NCBI GenBank assembly: GCA_028023455.1
Contig: JAQFVV010012423.1
Span: forward strand, 5,064,269-5,128,268
Direction: 5' to 3'
From: Epiperipatus broadwayi
Taxonomy: Eukaryota; Onychophora; Udeonychophora; Euonychophora; Peripatidae
DNA length: 64,000 bases
Part shown: positions 49,547 through 59,500 of the stretch, piece by piece
How the letters are laid out: the number at the start of each line of letters is the position of its first letter
Numbering within the stretch: the first letter of the stretch is position 1
Program-made: the position numbers and the translations under genes
The notes under the pieces: model-generated
Databases searched by the model: none
The model's input: the letters and a program-made list of their open reading frames with translations, nothing else
What the model was told of the DNA's origin: nothing

Positions 49547-51785
49547 AAGGATTTCTTACAACCAACAGCCCATCTGCACTAATCTACACCATACTAAGCC
49601 TAACCAAGTAATTATCAAATAACAATTATCCTTAGTCAAACGCACGCACACATATATACATACATAAAACATTGCAATAAGAAAATTATTTTTGTCTTTT
49701 AAAAAAAAAAGAAATGTTTAGATTAGGCATAAAAAAATAAATTCACTTACATATATACATAATGTGACTTACCGCAAGTGTCCTTAACTAACATTATGAC
49801 ATGAACAAAGAAAAAACATAAAAGGTGATGACCTAATGTTAAGCAAACTAGGCTTGAAAACGAAAAGATAATTTCAATAAATATTTATCTTAATAATATT
49901 GTCATGTAACAATAAAGAAATACTGCAAGTATTGCCAGAAATGAAAGCTATCATGTGATCCTACCACAATTAAAACAAAAGACATAGATACCACTTTCTC
50001 ATATTATAATTGAAAAGATTGCATGAGAAAGTCAACATCTTAATAGCCATAACTAAGCATGATGGATGGATGTGTTCAATTCTAAAATGAATTTCAGTCA
50101 CACAAAATTAAAAAGGAATGTGTTTCATTCACCAATATAAATTGAAATATAAATACACCTAAGTTATAAAAACAAAACAAATGTTTTAAACTAATTGTAA
50201 AAAGAACTCCAAGTTTGAATAAAATAATTGCATGAATAGAAGTAAACAACAGCTAGCAATCATCAAGAATAGTTTTTTTTTATTATGCCACTTCCCTATG
50301 CAAAAAAAGAATCCTATAAAAATTACATATATTAACAAGGGTATTTCAATGTGGTCTGGCTAAAAGAACTATGCCATAGGTGGCCAGATGCCAGCTCTTT
50401 ATGCCAATAGAAGTGTTATGACATGCGAGATGCCTATGTTATTAAACATTGGTTGAGAACAATGATCTTCAGTGGATATTCTGTGTCTTTTTCCAAGGAA
50501 ACAACCAGATAGTGCTGATGATGTACAATCCCAGAATGAGTGTGTTCCAACTAAACCTAATGACAGCACACTTTCTGAGATCTATCACCAGAAGTAAGTG
50601 ACTTTAAACATAATAGACAGTGCTTGCCAGACTCAGGAATTTATTTTATTAATCTAATTGATTTGTATTTTTTTAATTCATTATTTATCATCTTATTTTT
50701 TAATTTTATTTTTTTTCCTCTTTTTATTTTCACATTTGGAAGCTTGTGCTTCAAAAAATGGAAGAGTTTATTTTAAGCATACAGAGGGGAAAGAATTAGA
50801 TTAAGTAAACATTTTATGGTATTGAATAAAATTTAGACCTACATAATCTTCCAGTAGCTTGACATCACCAGCCTAAATGTGGAATAATGTAATATTTTCA
50901 TGATGTTCCACTTTAAGAGCATATCATAGTAACACAACAGAGTTTTTATTATTTGTTAAATATTTTATTAAAATTTGTTATATGTTTTCTTGTTTGTGTA
51001 TATGACCAACTTTCTGTGTGAATGACCTTTCCTATCAATCTTAAGAAATCACACATAGATATAGGGTGGTCCTCTCCTCCAAGAAGGATGATCACAGTCA
51101 TTGTAAATTGGACAAAAAGTGTTACTTTATGATGCAACTGTAAATAAAATAATTAATAAGTCAAATATGTGATCCTTTGAAATATTTTTTATATTTTAAA
51201 CTATCAGGATTTAGAATTAGGGTATCCATTGTATTTAACTCTTGAGGTGATAGAAAATCATCCTTGACTCCTGCAATTATATATGTTAATATTATTAAAT
51301 TATATTTGTTATTTAATAAATATTGTTAAGTTATTTCAATCATTTTGGTCTCTGCCATGTTATCATCATTATGCATTTATAGCACTAAAATATATGCTAA
51401 ACATTAACATTTACACACTTCTTCTTATGTGTATTCTGATATTAGAAATATTCTGGGAGAGTGTGTTAATTGTTCCTCACTTATATAGAGGTGCAATAGT
51501 TGTTAACCTGAGTAAACCCATCCCTGAGGAGAACCAAGTGTGAATTCTCCCTAAATTCAAATACTGAGGCATAATGGAACCCAAAAAGGGGGCTGAGATG
51601 TGTATGAACTAGTCCAAATTACATCTCGATTTAATGAGTAAACATTGAGCTAGCCCATTGAAGGTAGATGTAATCTTAAGCTAAGAATTTTGTCACACCA
51701 TCACCAGCATTCTACCTGAAGACCCCAAGTCTGACCTTAGTTAAAAGCATTTTCTCTTTCTTGTGACAATGACCAGCCTGTTACA
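49544..51785. mobile_element. Second family of 2.2-kb TG...CA element in TA repeat
   Basis: Starts TGTAAGGATTTCTTACAAC straight after a 70-bp TA run and ends CAGCCTGTTACA straight before another TA run (51786-51808). It measures 2,242 bp and has ATAT on both sides. Ends, length and target are like the module at 2.1-7.3 kb and 19.9-22.0 kb, but the interiors are not visibly homologous. Its last 300 bp has a diverged copy at 41885-42127, so it is a repeat family. Interior short ORFs (50949-51137 minus, 51283-51543 plus) have no recognised product. A solo LTR is the likeliest reading. Confidence 0.6.
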
Positions 51786-51809
51786 ATATATATATATATA
51801 TATATATAT

Positions 51810-52569
51810 TGTAATGGAATAAAAATATGATAAAAATGGAGAAAGACTTTAGTATGCCCCATGAAATAAGATGCTTAATATTGTCATGGACTAAAAATGG
51901 TAATGATGATCAGGTGTGCAAGATCTACTGATTAGCTCACAGTCAAGCCTTTAGTTTGGGATGCCAAATTATAATGATACAAAATAATACACAAGGCTTG
52001 TTTTTATTTAATATGCCCCAGGAATTGCAACACCTAAATTGTAATGATTATGATAAAAAGTTTTGTTATGTTCTACAGAATTGTGTGCATAGGCCTATAA
52101 CTGTTATAACACATAAAATTCTTTCTAAATACCCATGAATTTAGAGTATCAAATTGTAATAGAATTAAAACTATAACAAAACAGAATATATGATATGAAC
52201 TTATCTGACATATCTCTAGACTTGCTCCAAATTATAATGACATAAAAGACCAAAACCAATACTTCAAATAGTCCTACAAATTGTAGTATTCAAATCATAA
52301 CCACAAAACATATGAATTTTTTTTATTTAACATCTTTACAAGTATGACTATCAAAGTGTAACAATTATCCTATAAATTGACAAAGCCTAAACATTATTAT
52401 AACTAACTATAATATTCATGGTATTATTAATAATCTATTTTAAATAATTGAAGATATTAAAAGTTTTATATCTAAATTAAACATAGACTACATCAGTAAG
52501 TTTTAAATCTAAACAAACTAAATTGTTTTAGTATAATTCAAATATCAATTTCAATACATACTACTATTA
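51810..52569. other. AT-rich sequence upstream of the RTE LINE
   Basis: No gene recognised. The phrase CAAATTGTAATGATTATGAT-like recurs as short variants (near 51967, 52037, 52152 and 52232: AAATTATAATGA, AAATTGTAATGA, AAATTGTAATAG, AAATTATAATGA), spaced about 70-115 bp apart, suggesting an old degenerate tandem repeat. The missing 5' end of the RTE element is not evident here. Confidence 0.45.
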
Positions 52570-52570
52570 A

Positions 52571-52969
52571 TTAATAGAATTAGAAGAACTGTCTTATATT
52601 AAATGGGACATTATTGGACTTTGTGAAGTTAGAAGAAAAGGTGAAGAAACAATTGATTTAAAAAGTAGACATATACTCTATTATAAAGGCACACATATTG
52701 GAAATACAAGTGGAGTAGAATTCATAATAAATAAAAAGTAAAAGAACAATATTGTGGAGATTGATGGTGTATCGGACAGAGTGGCAAGATTAGTTATAGG
52801 ACTTAATATCAGATACCAAATGCAGATAATTCAGGTTTATGCCCCAACAAGTTCTCATACTGATGAAGTAGTAGAAGATTTTTATATGGATGTACAAAAG
52901 GCTTTTGATCAGAGTAAACAACATTTTAAAATTGTTATGGGAGACTTTAATGCTAGAATTGGTAGATAA
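52571..52969 (+). pseudogene. RTE LINE, APE-type endonuclease domain with in-frame stops
   Basis: In the same frame as the long ORF that follows, the translation contains IELEELSYIKWDIIGLCEVR (52574), YYKGTHIGNTSGVEFIINKK, a TAA at 52739-52741, KNNIVEIDGVSDRVARLVIG, IIQVYAPTSSHTDEVVEDF, FKIVMGDFNARIGR, and a second TAA at 52967-52969. These are the central and later motifs of the apurinic endonuclease domain of RTE-type LINEs (GLCEVR with the metal-binding Glu, VYAPT, GDFNA). The first part of the domain (the metal-binding Asn segment, normally TWNVRTL-like) is missing, so this copy is 5'-truncated. The older copy at 37.7 kb has TGG where 52739 has TAA. Confidence 0.9.
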
Positions 52970-55339
52970 ATGAAAGATGAAATTGCTGTAGGTAATTTTG
53001 GTTATGGTAATAGAAATGAGAGAGGACATAGACTTGTGGAGTTTGCAGAAAAAGAAAAACTTTATATAATGAATTCATTTTTTGAGAAAAATGTTAAAAG
53101 GAAATGGACATGGAAACATCCAAATGAAAGTACAGCAGAATTGGATTATATTTTGACTAACAGAAAATACATATTTCAAGATTGTAATGTTCTTAATAAA
53201 TTTAACACAGGAAATGATCATCGATTAGTAAGGTGTAAGTTACATGTTAGGGTAAGACTAGAGAGACAAAAATTATTAAGAAAAACAATATTTACAGTTG
53301 ATATTCCTAATCTTCAGAGACATTCTAATGAATTTAAATTAGAACTTGCAAATAGGTTTCAAGTGTTAGGAGATTTTGAACATGATTCAGATTTGAATGA
53401 AATTAATATGAAAATAACTGATACACTTTTAAAAACTGCAACAAAGATAGCTGGTAGAAAAAAGCAGCAATTGAATAATAAAATTTCTACTGAGACTAGA
53501 GAGTTTATGAAGAAAAAAAGGAATATGAAGATATACAAAAATGATGTATTAAAAAAAATTGAATATCTCGAATTTTGTAAAATGGTATGGAAAAGAGTTG
53601 AAAATGATATAAGAAAGTATAACTGTGAAGTAGCAAGGAAAGCTGTAGAAGAAAATAAAAGTCTCAAGAATGTTAAACAACATTTTGGTATTGGTAGGAA
53701 ATTTATATCTGCAATAAGAAAAAGAGATGAAATTATTACTAAAAAGAGAGATGACATCATGAAATTGGTAGAAGATTTTTATCAAAAATTATATAGTAAT
53801 AAAGAACAAGTACCTCCTATATCTATTACATCTTCAGAATTGCCCAGAATTTTAAATGAAGAAGTGAGACATGCAATTAAATGTATGAAGAAAGGAAAGG
53901 CTCCAGGAAATGATGGAATTATAATTGATATATTAAAAGAAGCAGGTGAAGAAATAGAAACAATTTTAGCAAAGTTATATACCAAATGTCTAAATGATAA
54001 AGATGTACTGGAAGATTGGAAGAATGCAGTAATAATATTAATATTTAAAAAAGGTGACAAAGAAGATATTAGAAATTACAGACCTATCAGCCTTTTATCA
54101 GTTTTATATAATTTTTTTACCAAGATAATTACAACTCGTCTACAGAGAACTTTGGATTTCCACCAACCAAGAGAACAAGCTGGATTTAAAAGTGGTTTTA
54201 GTACAATAGATCATATCCAGGTATTGAGAGAAGTCATAGAGAGGACAAACAAATATGAGTTGTCATTATGTTTTGGATTTGTAGATTATGAAAAGGCATT
54301 CGATTCTATACACCTTTCTTCAGTGATTAAAGCATTGGATCATCAAGGTATAGATCCAGGATATTGTCATATTTTAAAGAATATTTATAAAAATGCAACA
54401 ACAACAATTAGATTACATAATGATACTGGAAAAATCAACATTGAGAAAGGTGTAAGACAAGGTGACTCCATATCTCCAAAACTTTTTACAGCAGTGCTGC
54501 AAGAAGTATTTTGTGGATTAAAATGGGAAACTAAAGGAGTGAAAGTAAATGGAGAGTATTTAAGTCATTTAGATTTTGCAGATGATGTAGTTGTTTTTGC
54601 AAATAATGCTTCAGAGCTGCATGAAATGTTGCAGGAGTTAGCAGATGAAAGTAGAAAAGTAGGACTAAAGATAAATGTTAAAAAGACTAAAGTAATGTTT
54701 AATCGATTTGCTCAAAATATGAAAATAAAGATTGATTATGAAGAATTAGAAGAAGTTAACAGTTACAAATACCTTGGTCAGATTATTAACACAGATGGAA
54801 ACATAATGGAGGAAATGAATCATAGAATTAAACTTGGTTGGAGTGCTTTTGGTAGAAATAACTTGATACTAAAAGGAAATATGCCTATGTGTTTGAAAAG
54901 AATGGTTTGTAACAAATGTGTTTTACCAGTTCTTACTTATGGATCTGAGACTTGGACACTTAATAAAAGAGCAATACAGAGACTTCAGACCACTCAAAGG
55001 AGTATGGAGAGATGTATGTTGGGAGTAACAAGAAGAGATCGAAAATGCAATGTATGGGTAAGACAACAAACAGGTGTTACTGACCTTATTGAAAAATTTA
55101 AAAGATTGAAATGGAGTTGGGATGGACATATTGCTAGAAGAGATGATAATAGATGGACAATTCAAATTTTAAACTGGATTCCAAGAGATTGTAAAAGACC
55201 TAGAAAGAGACCACATGTGAGATGGATGGATGAAATAAGAAAATGTGCAGGGGTGTTGTGGAGAAGAGAATATAAAGATCGGAGAAGATGGATTAAACTT
55301 GCAGAGACCTTTATCCTGCAGTGGATTGATAATGGTTGA
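52970..55339 (+). CDS. RTE-type LINE reverse transcriptase (789-codon open frame)
   Basis: Encodes the C-terminal end of the endonuclease domain and a complete-looking reverse transcriptase, which would copy the LINE RNA at a nicked target site. Residues 1-90 finish the endonuclease (LDYILTNRK at 59-67; the catalytic SDH-like GNDHRL at 81-86 has Asn where Ser is usual). A lysine-rich linker spans about 150-260. The reverse transcriptase starts near 300 with KGKAPGNDGI (308-317), RPISLLSVLY (371-380), AGFKSGFSTIDHI (404-416), FVDYEKAFD (437-445, Asp 439), KGVRQGDSISPKLFTA (493-508), LDFADDVVVFA (534-544, Asp 538 and 539), GLKIN..KTK (565-574) and YKYLGQIIN (599-607). A typical RTE tail follows (GSETWTL, WDGHIARR, RPRKRPHVRW). 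The annotated Met directly follows a stop in the same frame and is not the native start. The 3' end has a GAT run at 55337-55352, the usual RTE terminus. The element is young compared with the 37.7-kb copy. Confidence 0.93.
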   Translation: MKDEIAVGNFGYGNRNERGHRLVEFAEKEKLYIMNSFFEKNVKRKWTWKHPNESTAELDYILTNRKYIFQDCNVLNKFNTGNDHRLVRCKLHVRVRLERQKLLRKTIFTVDIPNLQRHSNEFKLELANRFQVLGDFEHDSDLNEINMKITDTLLKTATKIAGRKKQQLNNKISTETREFMKKKRNMKIYKNDVLKKIEYLEFCKMVWKRVENDIRKYNCEVARKAVEENKSLKNVKQHFGIGRKFISAIRKRDEIITKKRDDIMKLVEDFYQKLYSNKEQVPPISITSSELPRILNEEVRHAIKCMKKGKAPGNDGIIIDILKEAGEEIETILAKLYTKCLNDKDVLEDWKNAVIILIFKKGDKEDIRNYRPISLLSVLYNFFTKIITTRLQRTLDFHQPREQAGFKSGFSTIDHIQVLREVIERTNKYELSLCFGFVDYEKAFDSIHLSSVIKALDHQGIDPGYCHILKNIYKNATTTIRLHNDTGKINIEKGVRQGDSISPKLFTAVLQEVFCGLKWETKGVKVNGEYLSHLDFADDVVVFANNASELHEMLQELADESRKVGLKINVKKTKVMFNRFAQNMKIKIDYEELEEVNSYKYLGQIINTDGNIMEEMNHRIKLGWSAFGRNNLILKGNMPMCLKRMVCNKCVLPVLTYGSETWTLNKRAIQRLQTTQRSMERCMLGVTRRDRKCNVWVRQQTGVTDLIEKFKRLKWSWDGHIARRDDNRWTIQILNWIPRDCKRPRKRPHVRWMDEIRKCAGVLWRREYKDRRRWIKLAETFILQWIDNG

Positions 55340-55352
55340 TGATGATGATGAT

Positions 55353-55649
55353 TAATTCTGTAATAGTATAAAATTATTATCTTTCTAATCAAGTAATAAA
55401 TTATTATAACACACATCCAATAAGTAATAATTTAAAGTAATACACAAATATTTGATTATAATCGCCTTTGTTTACCTTGAATTTATTAAAATACTTATAC
55501 CTTACAAATTATTAAACTAGCTCATTTACGATTTTGTTAAAAATAACTATCGTATGTAACTATTAAAGTAATTGTGATAATATTCTAATCAGTTACCAAA
55601 CATCTAACTATAATAAATTACTTAATCTATTATTTAGGGTATATGAGCA
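55353..55649. other. Flank of the RTE LINE
   Basis: AT-rich sequence without ORF. No clear target-site duplication could be matched to the 5' edge near 52570. Confidence 0.45.
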
Positions 55650-55992
55650 CAGACTTTTACTCGACCCACCACTCTCCACACTATCTCATAGCACTGATAC
55701 ACTTGAACATATATATGTCAAAAAGATAATCACCAATATTCATATTTCATGCTAAACCAGCAGTCATCAGTTGCTCCAGATTATCAGCTCTACACATATA
55801 TGCAATAAGTGCTCAGATATATATTAAGAGAGTCAATCTTCATATTTTAATAAACAGGCTCGGGTGTGATGAGAATCTCGACCTCATGGTGGTCTTGAGC
55901 ATTCCATCATCATATTTTCAATTGGATGGACGGCTGAAGAGTTGGAGTGGATTGAAGCCTGTCCATTAAATATGAAGATTGGCTATAATTAA
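55650..55992 (+). repeat. Foldback dispersed repeat, copy c
   Basis: Contains the end block (TATTTCATGCTAAACCAGCA, GTCATCAGTTGCTCCAGA near 55760) and the inner block (GATGGACGGCTGAAGAGTTG, GATTGAAGCCTGTCCATTAA near 55925), in the same order as the copies near 1.6 kb and 59.0 kb. The opposite end block is not evident, so it is shorter than copy a. Confidence 0.7.
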
Positions 55993-56124
55993 TTCATTAT
56001 TTCTAATCATAAAAAAGTTTTTCTTTTTACTTTTTTTTTAAAAATATATATTACTTCTTTGCCAGTTCTTCATAAAAGTTTTTTTTTTTTTTCAGGTTAG
56101 ACAAATTAGAAGGATTTTGAGAAA

Positions 56125-56978
56125 ATATAGATTATTTTTGAGATTTGACTGGCTATAGTCGGGACTTCAATCAATTTAGATAATGTTAATAATAATAAAA
56201 ATTTGTTAGAGATGACTAAATTATTCAATGTTGTTTTTGTTCATTCTTTTGCTATTTTTTTTATACAATTTCTTATTCTAATTGGTGAATTTGGAAATTG
56301 GTTAGTTCTGTTAATGTTAAGAAATCCAGATATTGCATTTCCTCAATTAAATAATTTAAGATTTTGATTATTATCTCCTTCATTTTTTGCATTATTAAGA
56401 TACTCTATAGCTAAAAGAGGGCTGGAACTAAGAGAACAGTCAACTATTATCAAGAAATACAGTAAATTTAGCATTTTTTTCATTACACCTTGCTGGAATT
56501 TATTCTATTTTAGGGACATTAAATGTTATTACAACTGTAATTAATATAGGAATATATGCGATAATTTTTGAATGTTTTCCTTCACTTGTTTGATTAGTTA
56601 AGATTACTATTTTATTATTATTCTTATTACTTGTATTGATAGGAGCTATTATGATATCATTTAGTGACCGAAATTTAAATACTTATTTAAGAAATACTGC
56701 ATATGTGTTTATAATTTCCACATATTTTATCAAACATCAAATAGGATTTTTTTTGCATTATCTTTATAATCATTACATTATTCAGATACCTTCAGAAACC
56801 TCCAATAAACTTCAGTTTATGATAAACCTAAATCCATTACTAATAGATGAATACATGCACCTCTTCGTTAGCTTTTTACTTACCATGTTGTTAATATGGT
56901 GGCTATTGCGCTTTTATTATGATTTATGTTATGCTATTTTGCATGGACCCAAAATCAATTTCAATTTGTGAAATGGAA
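56125..56978 (+). pseudogene. cox1: NUMT: nuclear copy of mitochondrial cytochrome c oxidase subunit I
   Basis: Broken frames align along the COX1 protein in order: IVGTSINL (about 56155), NVVFVHSFAIFFIQFLILIG then EFGNWL (56230-56305), RNPDIAFPQLNNLRFWLLSP (56318-56380), then after a frameshift and small deletion VNLAFFSLHLAGIYSILGTL (56463-56522), VITTVINI, PSLVWLVKITILLLLFLLLV (56581-56635), IGAIMISFSDRNLNTYL (56636-56686), a region with FF.H like the WFFGHPEV block, and ILHGPKINFNL near 56938 like the TLHGxKINF block. TGA codons fall at conserved tryptophans (RFWLL near 56363 and VWLVK near 56591), the invertebrate mitochondrial code, so this cannot have been made by a nuclear gene. The 111-codon frame at 56636-56971 is part of it. 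Confidence 0.9.
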
Positions 56979-57535
56979 ACACACTTTTGTTTAAAATTCA
57001 TGTTGCCTTAATTACAAAAGCCCAGAAGACTTTTCTATTCAATAATCATTATAAATATGAGATTTATTTTTTTTTGGTTTTTTACTAGTTCATTCTTCAA
57101 TTTATCTCTACCATTTCATAATCATCGCCAATGCAGAAATTAATATAGTTGAATATAAGTTAATGATGACATTTTCAAAACAAATAAGAATATTTAATTC
57201 CCAGTTATGAAGCAGCAAAAACATATTTAGAAATAAAATTATAATTGTTGTTGACACCTTATAAAAAAGAACAACTATTTACTTTATTAGCTTTTCCAAA
57301 ATTATTTATAATAATATGAATTAAAATTTTCAGTAAAGTAATGTTGTTAATACAAAATATTCTAGGTAAATTAATTCACATTCTCCTGCTTATTGATATA
57401 AATATTTGTGCAGAGTAAGTCAGTAGTGAACAGTTTAAATACACAGTCATTATTATTAATTACAATAGACATATATATATATATATGTGTGTGTGAAAAT
57501 AATAAATATACAAACTAACTAGAGGAAAAATAAAA
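56979..57535. other. AT-rich sequence after the NUMT
   Basis: Possibly more mitochondrial sequence: phrases such as AATATGAATTAAAATTTT are mitochondrial in flavour, but no protein could be aligned. A TA/TG run occurs near 57470-57495. Confidence 0.35.
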
Positions 57536-57539
57536 ACAA

Positions 57540-57610
57540 TAAAAACACAGAATTACTTCTATAAAAAAGCTTTAATATTTCAACCAGCAGACTGGTTTTC
57601 ATCAGAAAAC
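57540..57610 (-). ncRNA. Candidate hammerhead ribozyme motif in Penelope-like terminus
   Basis: On the minus strand: CTGATGA (57605-57599), one extra A, a perfect 6-bp stem AACCAG/CTGGTT closed by TCTG (57597-57582), GAAA (57581-57578), then a possible short third stem ATA...TAT ending in TA before GAAGTAATTC. This is the order of the conserved hammerhead core (CUGAUGA, stem II, GAAA, stem III, UH). Hammerhead motifs are known in the terminal repeats of Penelope-like elements. The pairing for stem I (TTTT against GAAG) is weak and the additional A after CTGATGA is unusual, so activity is doubtful. Confidence 0.45.
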
Positions 57611-58040
57611 AAAATGGCTACTTACAGAAATTAAGTGCTAAAATATTACAGTTACGTATCAGATAACAAAACTAATTCCCATAGGCTAAAAAATCTTTAA
57701 AAACATTGTACAAATATATATATATATTTACAAAACTTGTATAAAAAATACTAAAAAAAATTTTTCATAAAAAACATTTTAAAAAACTAAAACCATACAT
57801 AATTATTAGATATTAAAATATATCAAAAAACAATAAAAATATATATTATTATATATGCACACACTAAAAAAACTGTATATATACATATATTTTACTATAT
57901 ACATATATATCTTATGCATATACACTTTTTATATACACTTTATATTTATTCTACTTTGTGCTAGTCCACCTATAAAATAATTATTTAGGAAACAAAAAAT
58001 AAAAAACAATTATTTAGGAAATAAAAAAATAAATAAATCC

Positions 58041-58645
58041 CTAGGAAACCAGGTAATTCAAAGATGTGATAGTACCTATATTCATATTTATCCCATGAGG
58101 ATGTAATGTCTTAAATTTAAAAATAAAAAAGCTCTCTTTCTGTTTTCTTTCTCTCATGGAAGAAAAATTATCTTCCAATATAACCACTCTTAAATCATCA
58201 ATTGAGTGATCAAGTAAATTGAAATGTTTAGAAACTGGTCTATCTTCATTTTTATGTAAAATATCAAACCTATGGTTGGTCATTCTAATATGTAAACTGT
58301 TTGCTGACTCACCTATGTAACGACACAAGAATCTATTACATTCTATTAAATATATCAAGTTTATACTTTTACAGTTGACATAGTTGGAGATATACCATTT
58401 AAAACCTGAATGGTATCTCCCTGAACCATCTTTGTAACAATAATATGTTTGCATGTAAGTCATCTCTTATCCCCACATGAAAAACATCCCTTTTCTGACA
58501 CAAAATTAGTGCCAAAAGCTGTCCTTACAAGTCTATCCCTAAGTGTCCTATGTCTACGATATACAACTTTAGGTGGATAGGGAAAAACAGATCTCAGATA
58601 ATCTGTTGAATTTAATATATTAAAATGTTTCAATAATATTTGGCT
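58041..58645 (-). pseudogene. Penelope-like GIY-YIG endonuclease tail
   Basis: Minus-strand frames read LKHFNILNSTDYLRSVFPYP, PKVVYRRHRTLRDRLVRTAF, GTNFVSEKGCFSCGDKR, a stop, LTCKHI, then, after a frameshift, the 140-codon frame 58463-58041. That frame contains KWYISNYVNCKSINLIYLIE (GIY half), CRYIGESANSLHIRMTNHR (YIG half with the following Arg), RPVSKHFNLLDHSIDDLRVV, and RERKQKESFFIFKFKTLHPH with the catalytic-type Glu, then GIN. The CxxC....C.TC pattern before the GIY-YIG domain and the NLxD-like block are typical of Penelope-like element proteins, whose endonuclease opens the target for priming. A stop and frameshift make it dead. Its sequence differs from the 41.2-kb fragment, so two lineages are present. 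Confidence 0.82.
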
Positions 58646-58704
58646 ATATATATATATATGAAAAGTAAGTTACTGTTAACACTAACTGAAATAATTATAG
58701 AAAA

Positions 58705-58869
58705 TATACAAACCATTATACAATTACAAATATCCAGTAACGCCCTCTGTTTAAAGTTCTATATCTCAATAATAGCAAACCGTAAAATGATCAGTTTGCT
58801 ATTATTCAGATATAGAACTTTAAACAGAGGACGTTACTGGATATTTGTAATTGTATAATGGTTTGTATA
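58705..58869. mobile_element. Long hairpin (165 bp), MITE-like
   Basis: TATACAAACCATTATACAAT at the left is matched by ATTGTATAATGGTTTGTATA at the right. Stems of about 76 bp with very few mismatches (GTAACGCCCTCTGTTTAAAG versus its complement with GTCC) surround a 13-base loop (58781-58793). The right end runs into TA and GA repeats. Confidence 0.88.
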
Positions 58870-58929
58870 TATATATATATATATAGAGAGAGAGGGGGGG
58901 TGATTTGATCTTAGGATTTTCAATCTATA

Positions 58930-59500
58930 TTTATCATCCACTGCATCACAAACAGCCAATACACATGACCACATACATGTAAAAAAAATAATCTTAATAT
59001 ATATATTTTATGCAAAATCAGCACTCAACAGTTGGACCAGACCAAATGATGAGGACTGATTCTGCATAAAATAAATATGTAGGTGATCATTTATTTTTTT
59101 ACACCGTGTGTGGTCATGTGTATCTGTCACTTAAGATAGATTGGAGGATATATATAGACTGTAAATTCTAAGTTCAAATTCCTTTATTTACTATAGTAAA
59201 CATTTAGTATAATGTATGGATTAATAACATATTGCCTTGGAAATATGTTACATCATAATATAACACCAGCCCTTTCCTCTCCTATTAATATAAATCGATC
59301 TGTAATGTCCAGTAATATGAGGGGTGAGATTAACATAGTGCATACAAGGGTATGATTAGAATATCAAAGCCACCAAGGGCTTTAAGTATTCCATCATTGG
59401 TTTTTTAAAGAAATGGATGTTTGAATTCTTGGAAGAGTGAGAAGATTGAAGCCTCTCCAATAAAGTTTAAAAAATTTCTATCTTAATATAAGCTAAACAC
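58930..59500 (+). repeat. Foldback dispersed repeat, copy d
   Basis: Begins near 58962 with ACACATGACCACATACATGT and AAAAAAAATAATC, and the end block ATTTTATGCAAAATCAGCAC returns inverted within 59050-59137 (CTGATTCTGCATAAAATAAA, then GTGTGTGGTCATGTGTATC). The later part (59300-59500: GGATGTTTGAATTCTTGGAA, GAAGATTGAAGCCTCTCC, AATAAAGTTTAAA) matches the inner block of copies a and c. Order differs from copy a, so one or both are rearranged. Confidence 0.65.

Larger units (their letters stand above)
57536..58650 (-). mobile_element. Penelope-like element, 5'-truncated 3' end
   Basis: On the minus strand, from 58650 downward, the sequence contains the end of a reverse-transcriptase/endonuclease protein, a non-coding stretch of about 430 bp with A and TA runs, and a terminal hairpin at 57578-57605. 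The reverse-transcriptase core is missing. A MITE-like hairpin (58705-58869) lies just beyond the truncated end. Confidence 0.75.

Noticed and set aside
53359-54060. Minus-strand ORFs of up to 133 codons
   Set aside because: Shadows of the RTE reverse transcriptase on the opposite strand; AT-rich coding sequence leaves few antisense stops.
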